Under the pieces are notes generated by a model, which searched no databases, was not told the origin of the DNA, and saw only the letters and a program-made list of their open reading frames with translations. Below are positions 1 to 9,506 of a stretch of 51,532 nt of DNA, piece after piece (the first letter of the stretch is position 1; each line of letters opens with the position of its first letter). This stretch comes from Erwinia sp. 198. Lineage in GTDB: Bacteria; Pseudomonadota; Gammaproteobacteria; Enterobacterales; Enterobacteriaceae. Both the position numbers and the translations under genes were made by a program. Location of the stretch: contig NZ_RHUM01000008.1 in NCBI RefSeq assembly GCF_003937915.1, positions 1-51,532 on the forward strand, given 5' to 3'.

Positions 1-111
1 GCTTTAGCGCGGTGGTCCCACCTGACCCCATGCCGAACTCAGAAGTGAAACGCCGTAGCGCCGATGGTAGTGTGGGGCCTCCCCATGCGAGAGTAGGGAA
101 CTGCCAGGCAT
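1..111 (+). rRNA. rrf: 5S ribosomal RNA, 3' portion
   Basis: This is the 3' part of a 5S rRNA gene; roughly the first nine or ten nucleotides lie before the window. The body (GTGGTCCCACCTGACCCC, GAACTCAGAAGTGAAACG) and the end CTGCCAGGCAT match enterobacterial 5S rRNA as I know it. It is the last gene of an rRNA operon, followed directly by an intrinsic terminator. The next gene, kgtP, is the same neighbour found beside rrnG in E. coli, so this is probably the rrnG-equivalent operon. Confidence 0.97.
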
Positions 112-122
112 CAGATTGCGAT

Positions 123-150
123 AACCCCGACCTCACGGTCGGGGTTTTTT
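123..150 (+). terminator. Rho-independent terminator of the rRNA operon
   Basis: A perfect 10-bp stem (AACCCCGACC / GGTCGGGGTT) with a 4-nt loop TCAC runs into a T tract, 11 nt after the 5S rRNA end. Confidence 0.95.
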
Positions 151-405
151 GCGTTTGTGCGCCGGAAACGCTCCGATCTCTTTTATGGTACGGCTTTCAT
201 AAAGCATTTATCTCCTCATCCAGTTCCTCTCTGTCGGCAGAAGCACGTTCTCCTCACGGCAAAACAGCGCTAAAACGGATCTGCGTCACAAATCTACTCG
301 TCTCTGAAAAAACATATTCTTAACGTTACGCGGGTGCGGTTTACTGCTTGCTGCTGTTTCACTTTTGACGCTAACTATTAGCAAGGAAAAATGCGAGGAG
401 GAATT

Positions 406-1710
406 ATGTTCGATGCCGCATCGTCTAAGACAGACGCCGCCAGCACTTCTGTCATCACTACCCGTCAACGGATTTGGGCCATCGTAGGCGCTTCTTCAGG
501 TAATCTGGTTGAATGGTTCGATTTTTACGTTTATTCCTTCTGCTCCCTTTATTTCGCCCATATCTTTTTTCCTTCAGGTAATGCCACCACGCAGCTGCTG
601 CAAACAGCAGGCGTATTCGCCGCCGGTTTTTTAATGCGGCCGGTCGGCGGTTGGCTGTTCGGCTATATTGGCGACAAACACGGGCGCAAAACTTCCATGC
701 TGATCTCTGTTTGCATGATGTGTTTTGGCTCGCTGGTTATCGCTTGTCTGCCAGGCTACGCCGCGATTGGCGTTTGGGCGCCCGCACTGCTGCTACTGGC
801 TCGTTTGTTTCAGGGATTATCAGTAGGAGGAGAGTATGGCACCAGCGCGACCTATATGAGTGAAGTCGCGATTGAAGGTAAAAAGGGCTTCTATGCTTCA
901 TTTCAATACGTCACGCTAATCGGCGGTCAGCTGCTGGCTTTGCTGACGGTGGTCGTCCTGCAACAGCTGTTGTCCGATGAAGATTTACGCGCATGGGGCT
1001 GGCGCATTCCTTTCGCGCTGGGCGCGCTGCTTGCCGTTGTGGCGCTTTATTTACGGCGCTCTTTAAATGAAACCTCTGACAAAAAAAGCCGCACGCATCA
1101 GGATGCCGGATCGTTGAAAGGGCTATGGAAACACCGTCGTGCATTTATAATGGTATTAGGATTTACCGCTGGCGGTTCGTTAAGTTTTTATACTTTTACC
1201 ACCTATATGCAGAAGTATCTGGTGAATACCTCAGGGATGGATACGCGCAGCGCCAGCGCATTAATGACGGCGGCACTTTTTATCTTTATGCTGATCCAGC
1301 CTTTGATCGGTGCGCTTTCCGATAAGATCGGCCGTAAAGGATCGATGCTGATCTTTGGTGGCATGGCGGCGATCTGCACCGTGCCGATCCTGACGATATT
1401 ACAAAACGTCCAAAGCAGTTGGGTCGCCTTTGCGCTGGTCATGCTTGCCCTGCTGATTACCAGCTTTTATACCTCAATCAGCGGTATCCTGAAGGCGGAG
1501 ATGTTCCCGCCAGAGGTGCGTGCGCTAGGCGTAGGGCTTTCCTATGCGGTGGCCAACGCTTTATTTGGCGGCTCGGCGGAATATGTGGCTCTGTCGCTTA
1601 AGGCGGCGGGAAACGAGAATAGCTTTTTCTGGTATGTTTCCGCTATGGGCGCGGTTGCCTTTCTGGTATCGCTGCTGCTGCATAAGAAAGGGAAGGGGAT
1701 GAAGCTTTAA
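406..1710 (+). CDS. kgtP: Alpha-ketoglutarate/proton symporter KgtP (MFS)
   Basis: KgtP is an inner-membrane permease of the metabolite:H+ symporter branch of the major facilitator superfamily that imports 2-oxoglutarate with protons. The 434-residue product follows E. coli KgtP almost throughout. It has the family opening [14 protein letters not shown] (about residues 33-46), the MFS loop 2-3 motif [10 protein letters not shown] (86-95), the conserved [17 protein letters not shown] stretch, and a second DKIGRKGSM motif at the start of the second half. I start at 406 because GAGGAGGAATT stands just before that ATG; an in-frame ATG at 391 lacks a good ribosome site. Its stop codon overlaps the convergent yfiM stop. 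Confidence 0.95.
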   Translation: MFDAASSKTDAASTSVITTRQRIWAIVGASSGNLVEWFDFYVYSFCSLYFAHIFFPSGNATTQLLQTAGVFAAGFLMRPVGGWLFGYIGDKHGRKTSMLISVCMMCFGSLVIACLPGYAAIGVWAPALLLLARLFQGLSVGGEYGTSATYMSEVAIEGKKGFYASFQYVTLIGGQLLALLTVVVLQQLLSDEDLRAWGWRIPFALGALLAVVALYLRRSLNETSDKKSRTHQDAGSLKGLWKHRRAFIMVLGFTAGGSLSFYTFTTYMQKYLVNTSGMDTRSASALMTAALFIFMLIQPLIGALSDKIGRKGSMLIFGGMAAICTVPILTILQNVQSSWVAFALVMLALLITSFYTSISGILKAEMFPPEVRALGVGLSYAVANALFGGSAEYVALSLKAAGNENSFFWYVSAMGAVAFLVSLLLHKKGKGMKL

Positions 1711-2024
1711 CGAGCCGTATTCCAGAGAGCATAGCCGGTGGCAGCGCCGGCTATATCCCAGCTGAAATCTTTCCAGCTCCAGCCTGAACCCGCTTCGCGA
1801 CTGTCATAAAACTCTTTGCCCGTGCCCAGGCTGATGGAGAACAGCAGGCCGAAACTGCCGCTGTGGCTTTCATGCCAGTTCTGACGTTCGCCGTAAGCGG
1901 CGCCCGCCGCCGAAAGAAACGCGGAAGAAAAGAAGTGTTCCGCTTTATCTTTACCTGTCCAGCTGTCCTGTGCCATATGGCTACAGCCGGAACAGCAAAG
2001 CAGAATAAGAGGAAGCAAGCGCAT
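1707..2024 (-). CDS. yfiM: YfiM lipoprotein
   Basis: YfiM is a small predicted lipoprotein of unknown role, found between kgtP and pssA in E. coli as it is here. The 105-residue product has a short hydrophobic signal ([11 protein letters not shown]) and a lipobox ending at Cys14 (SGC), then [21 protein letters not shown] and a C-terminal half rich in W, D and G ([20 protein letters not shown]). This fits the DUF2279/YfiM family. It is convergent with kgtP, the two stop codons overlapping, and lies 41 nt downstream of pssA on the same strand, so the two may be cotranscribed. Confidence 0.88.
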   Translation of the reverse strand: MRLLPLILLCCSGCSHMAQDSWTGKDKAEHFFSSAFLSAAGAAYGERQNWHESHSGSFGLLFSISLGTGKEFYDSREAGSGWSWKDFSWDIAGAATGYALWNTAR

Positions 2025-2065
2025 AAAAAAGCCCTGTATGACCGACAGGGCTTAGTATAGCTGGC

Positions 2066-3421
2066 TTACAGAATACGGCTGATTAGCCTGTCGATACGGA
2101 TACGCCGCAGGCGACGGATCAGCTTTCTGACCTTGACCGGATAGTCCGCAATGCTTTCCAAATCCCGATAGTGCTGCACAACCGTGGTATGTTGGCGGAT
2201 CAGCGCCAGCTCTTTTTCGCGCTGCGCGGCCAGTTCCTGAAGCGGGTCATGGATCAGCACGGCGTTTTCCAGATCGAGCCGCCACGCGCGCGGATTCAGA
2301 TTGTTGCCGGTGATCAGCATCCACTCTTCGTCCACCCACATGCCTTTCAGATGGTAGCTGTTCTCGCCATCTTTCCACAGCCGCACGGTCAGCTGACCGC
2401 TGGTGACATAATATTGCAGGCGGCTGAGGAAGCGGCGCAGGTTAATCTCATACAGATAGGGCAACGCGCCGATAATTTTAAAAGGCTGATCCTGCGGGAT
2501 ATAGAAATCATTTGCGGTTTTGTCACCGACGATGATTTCAACGTCTTTGCCCCGGCGCAGCAGCCAGATAATATTACGGACCAGGATCGCGGGCAGGTTG
2601 AAATAGGGGGTACACAGCGTCAGCTTCTGCTCGGCACAGGGCATCAGATGATAAATGGTTTTATTCAACAGGCTGCGTTTACCCAGCCCGACCAGCGGCG
2701 TGACCGCCAGCTGCTCGTTGTTGGCGTCGCCTTCGAAATCATAATCGAAGCCACGCAGCTCCTGACGAAACTGCCGCGTTTCGTTTTTTATCTCGGGACT
2801 TTTCGGGCGCTCGCGCTGATCGAGCCGGTGAACGGCTTCGGCCTGAATAAGATTGGTGTCAATCCAGTTCAACAGCGTATCGGCCAGCGTGGGATTGGTA
2901 ATCAGCTGGTAGCGATCGTAACGATAACGCTCGTGCTGATGCAGATAGACGTCGTTCAGACTCGCGCCGGTATAGAGCAGCGTATCGTCAATGACCGAGC
3001 CTTTCAGGTGCAGAACGCCCAGCGCTTCACGAGTATTTACCGGCACGCCGTATACAGGAATAGCGATATCGGCATTCTGCTCGGCCATCTCGCAATACCA
3101 GTCCGCATTGGTTGCGCCGCGAGAAGCGCCGATACGGCCGCGTTGCGCACGATGCCAGTCAACCAGGATGCGGACATCCAGCCCGGGCCGAAGGCGCTTT
3201 GCCTCGTACAGCGCGGAAAGGATAGCTCGTCCGCCGTCATCGTTTTCCAGATAGAGCGCCACAAGGCAGATACGTGTTGTTGCCGATGCTATTTTTTCCA
3301 GCAGCGTTTGGCGGAAGTCGGCAGGCGTATACAGCGTGGTAAAATCGGCAACCGACTGAGACAGTTTTGGCAGTTGCGCAAGGTGCTGTTGGTGCTTGTT
3401 ACGTTTGAATTTAGACAGCAT
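2066..3421 (-). CDS. pssA: CDP-diacylglycerol-serine O-phosphatidyltransferase PssA
   Basis: PssA makes phosphatidylserine from CDP-diacylglycerol and L-serine, the committed step to phosphatidylethanolamine. It is a peripheral, ribosome- and membrane-associated enzyme of the phospholipase D superfamily. The 451-residue protein has two HKD motifs: LHLKGSVIDD (His138, Lys140, Asp145) and YHLKGMWVDE in the C-terminal half, followed by LITGNNLNPRAW. The very basic C-terminus (KVRKLIRRLRRIRIDRLISRIL, broken here after 20 residues in meaning only) is the usual membrane-binding end. The ATG at 3421 gives the standard length; a GTG codon just before it is the alternative. Confidence 0.96.
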   Translation of the reverse strand: MLSKFKRNKHQQHLAQLPKLSQSVADFTTLYTPADFRQTLLEKIASATTRICLVALYLENDDGGRAILSALYEAKRLRPGLDVRILVDWHRAQRGRIGASRGATNADWYCEMAEQNADIAIPVYGVPVNTREALGVLHLKGSVIDDTLLYTGASLNDVYLHQHERYRYDRYQLITNPTLADTLLNWIDTNLIQAEAVHRLDQRERPKSPEIKNETRQFRQELRGFDYDFEGDANNEQLAVTPLVGLGKRSLLNKTIYHLMPCAEQKLTLCTPYFNLPAILVRNIIWLLRRGKDVEIIVGDKTANDFYIPQDQPFKIIGALPYLYEINLRRFLSRLQYYVTSGQLTVRLWKDGENSYHLKGMWVDEEWMLITGNNLNPRAWRLDLENAVLIHDPLQELAAQREKELALIRQHTTVVQHYRDLESIADYPVKVRKLIRRLRRIRIDRLISRIL

Positions 3422-3535
3422 CACAGTGCGTTTCTTCTCTGTTCATGGAATAGCCTTTTGCCTTAAAATCATCGCCATAACCGCTAATGTTACCATCAGT
3501 CAGGCGGGATGTGGGCAGTTTTACGTTTCCAGACA

Positions 3536-6178
3536 TTAACCGTTTTCCTGTAGCGTCAGGGAGAGCGCGACAATACCGTCCTCCAGCTGGATATCCACGG
3601 TAAAACCCAGCTTGCGCGCCAGCGCTATCATGCCGCGATTATTCGGCATAGTAATGCCGTTGAGCTTCAGCAGACCATGTTGACGGGTATAGTCGATCAT
3701 TTTTTCCAGCAGCTGACGCCCCAGGCCCAGCCCCTTTAAATCGGAACGCACCAGCACCGAAAACTCGGCGTCCACGTTGTCGGCGTCAGAGACAGCACGC
3801 GTTACGCCGACGATCTCATGCTGACGCACCGCAACGATCGCCATCTCCCGATCGTAGTCGATCTGCGTCATGTTAGCCAAATCATCATGGGTGAACTCAT
3901 TGATCTCGCTAAAGTAGCGATAATAAAGATCTTCTTTCGTCACCTGAGCAATAAACCGCTGTAGCAGCGGCTCATCCTCCGGCAGGATGGGCCGAAACAG
4001 CAGCGGTTCGCCGTTTTTCAGCTGCGCCTGTTCTTCCAGCTGGTGCGGATACGGACGGATAGCCAGGCGCGCTTCGGGATCGCCGTCGAAAGGCGCCAGC
4101 TGCATGGTGACATCCAGTAACGAGAAGGTTTCACCTGCCGCCAGCAAAGGATGGATATCAAGCCGCCTGATTTCCGGACAGTCCACGATCAGGTTGGACA
4201 CCTGCACCAAAACCCGGCTAAGGCCCGAAATATCCAGCGGAGAAAGCGCGCTGCGCCCGCGTATTTTGCCATTTTTAATGGCCTGAATAATCAGATAGCG
4301 GGCGAGCGCCATATTCAGCGGCGGCAAAGCTACGGCGGCCTGCCGCTCTGCCTGCCACTCAATGCCGCCTTCGCCCAGCATAATCACCGGTCCGAATACG
4401 GGATCCTGCTCCATCACGATGCGCAGCTCATGAGCGCCGGCGCGGTTGGCCATGCTCTGCACCAGCAGCCCGTCGATACGCGCCTGCGGCCAGGCGAGTT
4501 TGACCCGGTCGATAATGGCTTCCGCCGCCTGCTGCACTTCGCCAGCCGAGCGCAGATAGAGCATCACGCCCTGGACTTCCGATTTATGCGGGATATCGGG
4601 CGAGCGCAGCTTAAGCGCTACCGGATAGCCTGCCTGACTGGCTATCTGTACCGCTTCCACGCTGTCGCTGGCGATCCAGGTTGGCAACGTCGTTAAGCCA
4701 TAGGCCTGCAAAATGCCCTGGACTTCGTGCGTATCCAGTGTGGTTACGCCCTCTTTCAGCGCCTGGCGGATTAGCTGGTGGGCTTCTGCCGTATCGATCG
4801 CCAGATCGGTCGGAAGGGCGGGCGTTTCGCGCAGCTGCTTCTGATTACGACGGTATTCCACCATATGCATAAACGCGGTGACCGCGCCTTCTGGCGTACG
4901 ATAGGTGGGAATACCGGCCTCGCTGAAGTGGCGGCGCGCTTCAGGCGCAGAGAACTCGCCGCACCAGTTGGTCAGCAGGGCTATCTGTTTCGCCCGCGGA
5001 TGCTTTGCCGTCACCTCTATTAATCGTTGCGCGGTCAGGGTAGCGGGCGCAACGGCGCTGGGCGCGTAAATCACCAGCAGCGCATCGATATCGTGGCTGT
5101 CGAGCAGCAGCGATACCACCTGCTGATAGCGCTCTGGCGTAGCGTCATCTTTCAGATCCAAAGGATTACCGGCCTGGCAGCCGTCCGGCAGACAGCCCTG
5201 CAGCGCCGCCGTTAACGCCTTGCCCGGTATTGCCAGTTTGCCGCCGCGCGCATCCAGCGCATCCAGCGCCAGCGCGGCAGGCGCGGCGCCGTTACTGATA
5301 ATCATCAGTCGCTCACCGCGCAGCGGCCGCATATAGCTGAGGGTTTCCACCGCGGAAAAGAGCTCGTGCATATCCTGTACCCGCAGCAGGCCTGCACGCT
5401 GTATCGCAGCATCCCAGGCGCCGTCCATGCCGCCGGGCGCGCCCAGCAGCTGACGCGCCTGCTGCGAGCGCCCGCTTTTAATCACCAGCACCGGCTTGTT
5501 TCGGGCGGCGCTGCGGGCTGCCGAGACAAAGCGCCGCGCGTCGCTTAACTGCTCCAGGCAGAGCAGAATAGCGCTGGTTTTGCCGTCGCGCGCCAGAAAA
5601 TCCAGCAGGTCGTCCACGTCGATATCCAGACTGTCGCCGAGCGCAATAAACCAGGAGAAGCCCAGCTGCCGCTGCTGCGCCCAGTCCAGAATGGTATTGG
5701 AGACGGCGGCGGACTGCGAAATAAACGCCAGCCTGCCCTGATAAATAGGCACCGGGGAAAAGCTGGCGTTCAGCCCTTGCCAGGGCGCAAGCAGTCCAAG
5801 GCTGTTTGGCCCGAGCAGGCGGATCTGCAGGCGGCTGGCGCACTGACGCAGCTCGTCATGCTGGCTGCCCGGTGAAGAGAGAATGATGCAGGCTTTGCAG
5901 CCGCGCTCGCCCAGCGCCCGGAGCAGGGCGATATTATGGCGGCTGTGCGTGCAGATTACCGCCAGGTCGGGGGCAAAGGGCAGGCTGGCGACATCGGGCC
6001 AGGCCATCACGCCGCATACGGCCTGATACTTTGGCGTGACAGGCAGAACGGAACCGCTAAACCCTCCTGCCAGCAGATTACGCATCATCAGATAGCCCGC
6101 GCGTTCCGGGCGCGGCGAGGCGCCAATAACCGCGATGGATTTGGGGCGTAACAGCGCTTCCAGCCCTCGTTGACTCAT
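3536..6178 (-). CDS. patZ: Protein lysine acetyltransferase PatZ (Pka/YfiQ)
   Basis: PatZ acetylates lysines with acetyl-CoA, classically acetyl-CoA synthetase, and thereby tunes acetate use. The 880-residue protein has the expected order: a CoA-binding Rossmann region (SIAVIGAS near residue 15), a succinyl-CoA ligase-like middle, an ATP-grasp region (VALKLRSPDIPHKSEVQGV at about 520-540) and a C-terminal GNAT domain from about residue 725, with the acetyl-CoA loop LVRSDLKGLGLGRQLLEKM. The start at 6178 is chosen because AGGAG sits 6 nt before that ATG but abuts the ATG at 6184. It lies between pssA and tapT, as in E. coli. Confidence 0.95.
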   Translation of the reverse strand: MSQRGLEALLRPKSIAVIGASPRPERAGYLMMRNLLAGGFSGSVLPVTPKYQAVCGVMAWPDVASLPFAPDLAVICTHSRHNIALLRALGERGCKACIILSSPGSQHDELRQCASRLQIRLLGPNSLGLLAPWQGLNASFSPVPIYQGRLAFISQSAAVSNTILDWAQQRQLGFSWFIALGDSLDIDVDDLLDFLARDGKTSAILLCLEQLSDARRFVSAARSAARNKPVLVIKSGRSQQARQLLGAPGGMDGAWDAAIQRAGLLRVQDMHELFSAVETLSYMRPLRGERLMIISNGAAPAALALDALDARGGKLAIPGKALTAALQGCLPDGCQAGNPLDLKDDATPERYQQVVSLLLDSHDIDALLVIYAPSAVAPATLTAQRLIEVTAKHPRAKQIALLTNWCGEFSAPEARRHFSEAGIPTYRTPEGAVTAFMHMVEYRRNQKQLRETPALPTDLAIDTAEAHQLIRQALKEGVTTLDTHEVQGILQAYGLTTLPTWIASDSVEAVQIASQAGYPVALKLRSPDIPHKSEVQGVMLYLRSAGEVQQAAEAIIDRVKLAWPQARIDGLLVQSMANRAGAHELRIVMEQDPVFGPVIMLGEGGIEWQAERQAAVALPPLNMALARYLIIQAIKNGKIRGRSALSPLDISGLSRVLVQVSNLIVDCPEIRRLDIHPLLAAGETFSLLDVTMQLAPFDGDPEARLAIRPYPHQLEEQAQLKNGEPLLFRPILPEDEPLLQRFIAQVTKEDLYYRYFSEINEFTHDDLANMTQIDYDREMAIVAVRQHEIVGVTRAVSDADNVDAEFSVLVRSDLKGLGLGRQLLEKMIDYTRQHGLLKLNGITMPNNRGMIALARKLGFTVDIQLEDGIVALSLTLQENG

Positions 6179-6943
6179 AGCCATCTCCTGTGCAGAAAAA
6201 GTGAGTTTAACGCCAACCGACGTCTGGTGCCGTAGCTAAGCCGTAATCCTCGGTATCAGGTCACAAATTTATCTGGTTTACAGGCTTGCGGATAGCGGAG
6301 GGAGGCAGGACGCCGCGAATTTTTCACCTGTGCCGTAGAGAAAATATGGTAATAACCGACTGGATGTTAAAAAAGATTAAATTCTTAAAGGCTGAACGTT
6401 TTTATTTTGACGAACTGGCGCTGCCTGATAGCGACTTTCTCTCTTTCAATTATTACATTTCAGCGAGTGATTATTAAGATTGAGCAAGAGGTAAGCAGCA
6501 GGTAATAATATGTCAGCAGTAAATATTACCCGCCGTTAAGGTGAGTATTTCCACTAATGGCTGTGAATTAAATGAGTCGTCTGATTTTGTTGGTGATGGC
6601 AGGGCTTTTACTTTTGAAATAAACAAGTGCCTTTGGCCGATAACAGAAGCAGGCGGCTCATTTTCCCTTACGGGGACACCGCCTTTTCCCTTATGTGGAT
6701 ACCTTCCGGCGGGTATCAGCCCGGACTTTGCTGAGCAAGATTACCATGAGGCTGCGCAAGGGTTATCCTTTCTTAAATGGACAAGCGGCAGATTTATACT
6801 CAGCTGCTGGTTATTCTTTGAGAAGGCATCACCTAATTAAAATGCCGATAGAATACATAACGACAGCCAAAAATAATATTTTGCTAAATACAAATAAAAC
6901 CCGGAAAGCAGGAGAGGGCGGCCAGTACACAGGCCGTCCTTTT
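6179..6943. other. Long AT-richer gap between patZ and tapT
   Basis: This 765-nt gap is unusually long for an otherwise syntenic, tightly packed region, and it is richer in A and T than its neighbours from about 6340 to 6900. I recognise no gene. A plus-strand ORF of 43 codons (ATG 6346 to 6477) and one of 99 codons (GTG 6541 to 6840) lack convincing ribosome sites and known motifs. A clear plus-strand terminator closes the gap at 6916-6945, implying that some plus-strand transcript, coding or not, comes from here. Confidence 0.5.
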
Positions 6944-6945
6944 TT
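6916..6945 (+). terminator. Plus-strand intrinsic terminator at the 3' end of tapT
   Basis: The stem GGGCGGCC / GGCCGTCC (8 bp, one G-U pair) with loop AGTACACA is followed by TTTTTT on the plus strand. No recognised plus-strand gene precedes it. On the minus strand a looser T-rich stretch follows some 14 nt after the stem, so it may also help end tapT. Confidence 0.7.
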
Positions 6946-7648
6946 AATCGTCGGATGCCACGGTTGCGCTTTGCTGATGAGACGGATGATGCGGTTTACC
7001 CGCCAGATAGCGCTGGCGAAACAGATCGAAGTGCCGGAACAGTGCCGTACCCGCTGCGGTATCGCCCGCCTGAAGCAGCAGCTCCGCCGCGACTTCGGCC
7101 GTACAGTGCTGGCCGTCGCCGTGCGACTCGCGCAGCTGATAATTAGACGGGCGGCTGAGCGTCAGCGACATTAGCGGCAGCGCATCCAGCCACGGGCTTT
7201 TGCGGAACATCTTGCGCGCCTCGGTCCAGGTGCCGTCGAGCATAATAAACAGCGGGGGTTTACCGTTGACGGGAGGACGGTTTATCACCGGGCGATCGGC
7301 ATCGGCATAGGATTCCGGGAACACCACCAGCGCCTGCACGTCGGGATTTTTTACCGCGGCCAGCAGCCTGGGATCGGGCTCGGTGCGCGACCAGCCGAAA
7401 GCCTGCGTATCGGGCAGAATATCGGCAATCAGGCGGCCCGTGTTGCTGGGCTTCATCGGTTCGCTGTCAAACATCACCAGGCAAAAACGGCTGCGCGCCG
7501 CTACCGGCTGTAGGGTTTCGCACAGGCAGTTCTTTTTTGGCAGCAGGCAGCGCTGACAGCGGGGGATACGATTGCCGCGAGCGAGAAAAGGACGGGTGGC
7601 CCGCGCAAGGCGCTCGGCGCGCAGGCGAAGAACGGCGTTTTCGATCAT
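6944..7648 (-). CDS. tapT: tRNA-uridine aminocarboxypropyltransferase TapT (DTW family)
   Basis: TapT (formerly YfiP) transfers the 3-amino-3-carboxypropyl group of S-adenosylmethionine to uridine 47 of certain tRNAs, forming acp3U. The 234-residue product carries the N-terminal cysteine cluster CQRCLLPKKNCLC (Cys31, 34, 41, 43), a likely metal site. It also has the family signature DGTWTEARKM, and SNYQLRES further on. It lies between patZ and trxC as in E. coli. The ORF start (MIENAVLRLRAERLARATRP) matches the E. coli N-terminus, so 7648 is kept. Confidence 0.92.
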   Translation of the reverse strand: MIENAVLRLRAERLARATRPFLARGNRIPRCQRCLLPKKNCLCETLQPVAARSRFCLVMFDSEPMKPSNTGRLIADILPDTQAFGWSRTEPDPRLLAAVKNPDVQALVVFPESYADADRPVINRPPVNGKPPLFIMLDGTWTEARKMFRKSPWLDALPLMSLTLSRPSNYQLRESHGDGQHCTAEVAAELLLQAGDTAAGTALFRHFDLFRQRYLAGKPHHPSHQQSATVASDD

Positions 7649-7730
7649 AGGGATTTATCTGGGGAAAACGCCATTCTGGCAGAAAAGCGGTAAAAACAGT
7701 AGTGGCCAGGCGAAACTGACCACAAAGGAT

Positions 7731-8150
7731 TCAGAGGTTTTCGTCCAGCCACTCGTTGAAAGGAGCTTTAGGCATCGCGCCGCTGAGCATATCCACCATC
7801 TGACCCTGTTTAAAGATCATAATGGTCGGGATGCTGCGGATGCGAAAACGTGCGCTGATCTCCGGCTCCGCTTCGGTGTTCACCTTCAGGAAGCGAACCT
7901 GGCCGCCGCGCTCTTGCGCAACGTCTTTATACACCGGCGCAAAGTTAACGCAGGGGCCGCACCACGGCGCCCAAAAATCCACGACAACCGGCAGATCGTC
8001 CTGTAAATATTTATCCAGCGTGGCGGTAGTGGCGTTAATAACCTCGCCATTGAAAAGCTCGTCGCCGCAGCGGCCGCACTTTGCGCCGTCTTCAATACGT
8101 TCCGGCGGCACGCGGTTGGTCGCCTGGCATGAAGCACAAACCGTATTCAT
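7731..8150 (-). CDS. trxC: Thioredoxin 2 (TrxC)
   Basis: TrxC is a cytoplasmic zinc-binding thioredoxin that reduces protein disulfides and, in E. coli, is induced by OxyR under oxidative stress. The 139-residue protein has the extra N-terminal zinc domain that separates TrxC from TrxA, with two CxxC pairs (Cys5/Cys8 and Cys25/Cys28), then the active site WAPWCGPC (Cys64, Cys67) and the cis-proline segment [10 protein letters not shown]. It has a good ribosome site (GAGGTG). A striking 9-bp inverted repeat lies 18 nt upstream of the start codon (see 8169-8188). Confidence 0.97.
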   Translation of the reverse strand: MNTVCASCQATNRVPPERIEDGAKCGRCGDELFNGEVINATTATLDKYLQDDLPVVVDFWAPWCGPCVNFAPVYKDVAQERGGQVRFLKVNTEAEPEISARFRIRSIPTIMIFKQGQMVDMLSGAMPKAPFNEWLDENL

Positions 8151-8168
8151 GATACACCTCGGTAATAT

Positions 8169-8188
8169 AAGTAAGTGGTCACTTACTT
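8169..8188. promoter_or_regulatory. Near-perfect dyad upstream of trxC, likely operator
   Basis: AAGTAAGTG, two bases GT, CACTTACTT: two perfect 9-bp arms. It starts 18 nt before the trxC start codon and has no T tract, so it is better read as a DNA site than a terminator. Arm length and short centre resemble TetR-family operators. The regulator is unknown and none is encoded nearby. Confidence 0.55.
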
Positions 8189-8398
8189 TGTTATGATTAA
8201 GTAGCGGTAATTATGGTTCGGCTTTGCGTCGGCAACAAAGAGATTTGTTCAATGGGTACAATAGGTCGTGACTCACGCGATTTATGCTGTCGTAAAGGCC
8301 AGCGCGGCGCGGAAACGAACCTTTAGCGGGAAGTTAATAGCTAAGCGGTGCCACATCAGGTAATCTGCGCGCTTCGCGCTCAGCCAGGTGGAGGGAAA

Positions 8399-9421
8399 AT
8401 GAACGACGAATTTAAAGGTAAAAGCGGTAAAGTCAAAGTGATGTATGTCCGCGGCGATGATGAGAGCAGCAGCCGGGCGGGAAATCCCCGTACCGGTAAA
8501 GGCGCGCCTCGTCCGGACGGCGACCGCCGTTCTTCACGTAATACAGAAAAGCCGCGTGGCGGGCGCGATCGCGACGTAGCAGGCGGTTCGCCATGGCGTA
8601 CGGTTTCACGCGCGCCGTCAGCGGTAGATGATAAGCCCGATCACGGCGGCATCGGCGGTAAAAGCGGGATCGACCCGGAGCAGATCCGTCGTCAGCGTAA
8701 TGAAGAAACGCGCGTCTATGGCGAAAATGCCTGTCAGGCGCTGTTCCAGAGCCGTCCCGACTGCATCGTGCGCGCCTGGTTCGTCCAGAGCGTGACGCCG
8801 CGTTTTCGCGATGCGCTGAAGTGGATGGCCGCCAACCGTAAAGCCTACCATGTGGTGGACGATGCGGAGCTGGCGAAGGCGTCCGGCACCGAACATCACG
8901 GCGGCGTCTGCTTCCTGATCAAAAAGCGTCCCGGCATTCAGGTTCGCGAGTGGCTGGCTAAGGCGCCAGAGAAAGATTGCGTGCTGGCGCTGGAAGATAT
9001 CGGCAACCCGCATAACCTGGGCGGCATCATGCGCAGCTGCGCGCACTTCGGTGTGAAAGGGCTGCTGGTGCAGGATGCTTCGCTACTGGAATCCGGCGCG
9101 GCGGTACGCACGGCGGAAGGCGGCGCGGAACACGTGCAGGCTATCAGCGGTGAAAGCTTTGCTGAAGGTCTGGATGCGTTTCGCCGTGCCGGTTACGCTA
9201 TCGTAACCACGTCCAGCCATCAGGGCGAACCGCTGGCGCAGGCTGCGCTGCCTGCTAAGATGGTGCTGGTATTGGGTCAGGAGAGCGACGGTCTGTCCGA
9301 CACCACGCTGGAGCAGGGCGACCTGAGCGTTTCTATCGGCGGCACCGGCAACGTGGAAAGCCTGAACGTTTCCGTAGCGACCGGCATTCTGCTGGCGGAA
9401 TGGTGGCGTCAGAACGCCTGA
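8399..9421 (+). CDS. yfiF: TrmH/SpoU-family RNA 2'-O-methyltransferase YfiF
   Basis: YfiF is a predicted S-adenosylmethionine-dependent RNA ribose methyltransferase of the SPOUT class; I know of no firm substrate. The 340-residue product has a basic, low-complexity N-terminus of about 100 residues, then the SpoU substrate-binding domain ([18 protein letters not shown], about 115-190). The knotted methyltransferase domain follows, with motif 1 [16 protein letters not shown], motif 2 [10 protein letters not shown] and motif 3 [19 protein letters not shown]. The ATG at 8399 follows GGTGGAGGGAAA and gives the family start [18 protein letters not shown]. It diverges from trxC as in E. coli. Confidence 0.93.
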   Translation: MNDEFKGKSGKVKVMYVRGDDESSSRAGNPRTGKGAPRPDGDRRSSRNTEKPRGGRDRDVAGGSPWRTVSRAPSAVDDKPDHGGIGGKSGIDPEQIRRQRNEETRVYGENACQALFQSRPDCIVRAWFVQSVTPRFRDALKWMAANRKAYHVVDDAELAKASGTEHHGGVCFLIKKRPGIQVREWLAKAPEKDCVLALEDIGNPHNLGGIMRSCAHFGVKGLLVQDASLLESGAAVRTAEGGAEHVQAISGESFAEGLDAFRRAGYAIVTTSSHQGEPLAQAALPAKMVLVLGQESDGLSDTTLEQGDLSVSIGGTGNVESLNVSVATGILLAEWWRQNA

Positions 9422-9470
9422 GGCGAAGCGGGCCGTTAAGGTTCATGAAAGCTGACGGTTAAGCCATTAA

Positions 9471-9498
9471 AAACGGGCCATTGCGGCCCGTTTTTTTT
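9471..9498. terminator. Bidirectional terminator between yfiF and emrB
   Basis: AAACGGGCC, loop ATTGC, GGCCCGTTT, with eight T on the plus side and A-rich sequence on the other that gives a T tract on the minus strand. It serves the convergent yfiF and emrB. Confidence 0.9.
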
Positions 9499-9506
9499 AT
9501 ATCGAC

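Noticed and set aside
12..323. 103-codon plus-strand ORF
   Set aside because: It runs through the 5S rRNA and its terminator.
2171..3466. 431-codon plus-strand ORF
   Set aside because: It lies antisense to pssA, whose protein is conserved end to end. Long antisense frames are common in GC-rich codon patterns; no domain is visible.
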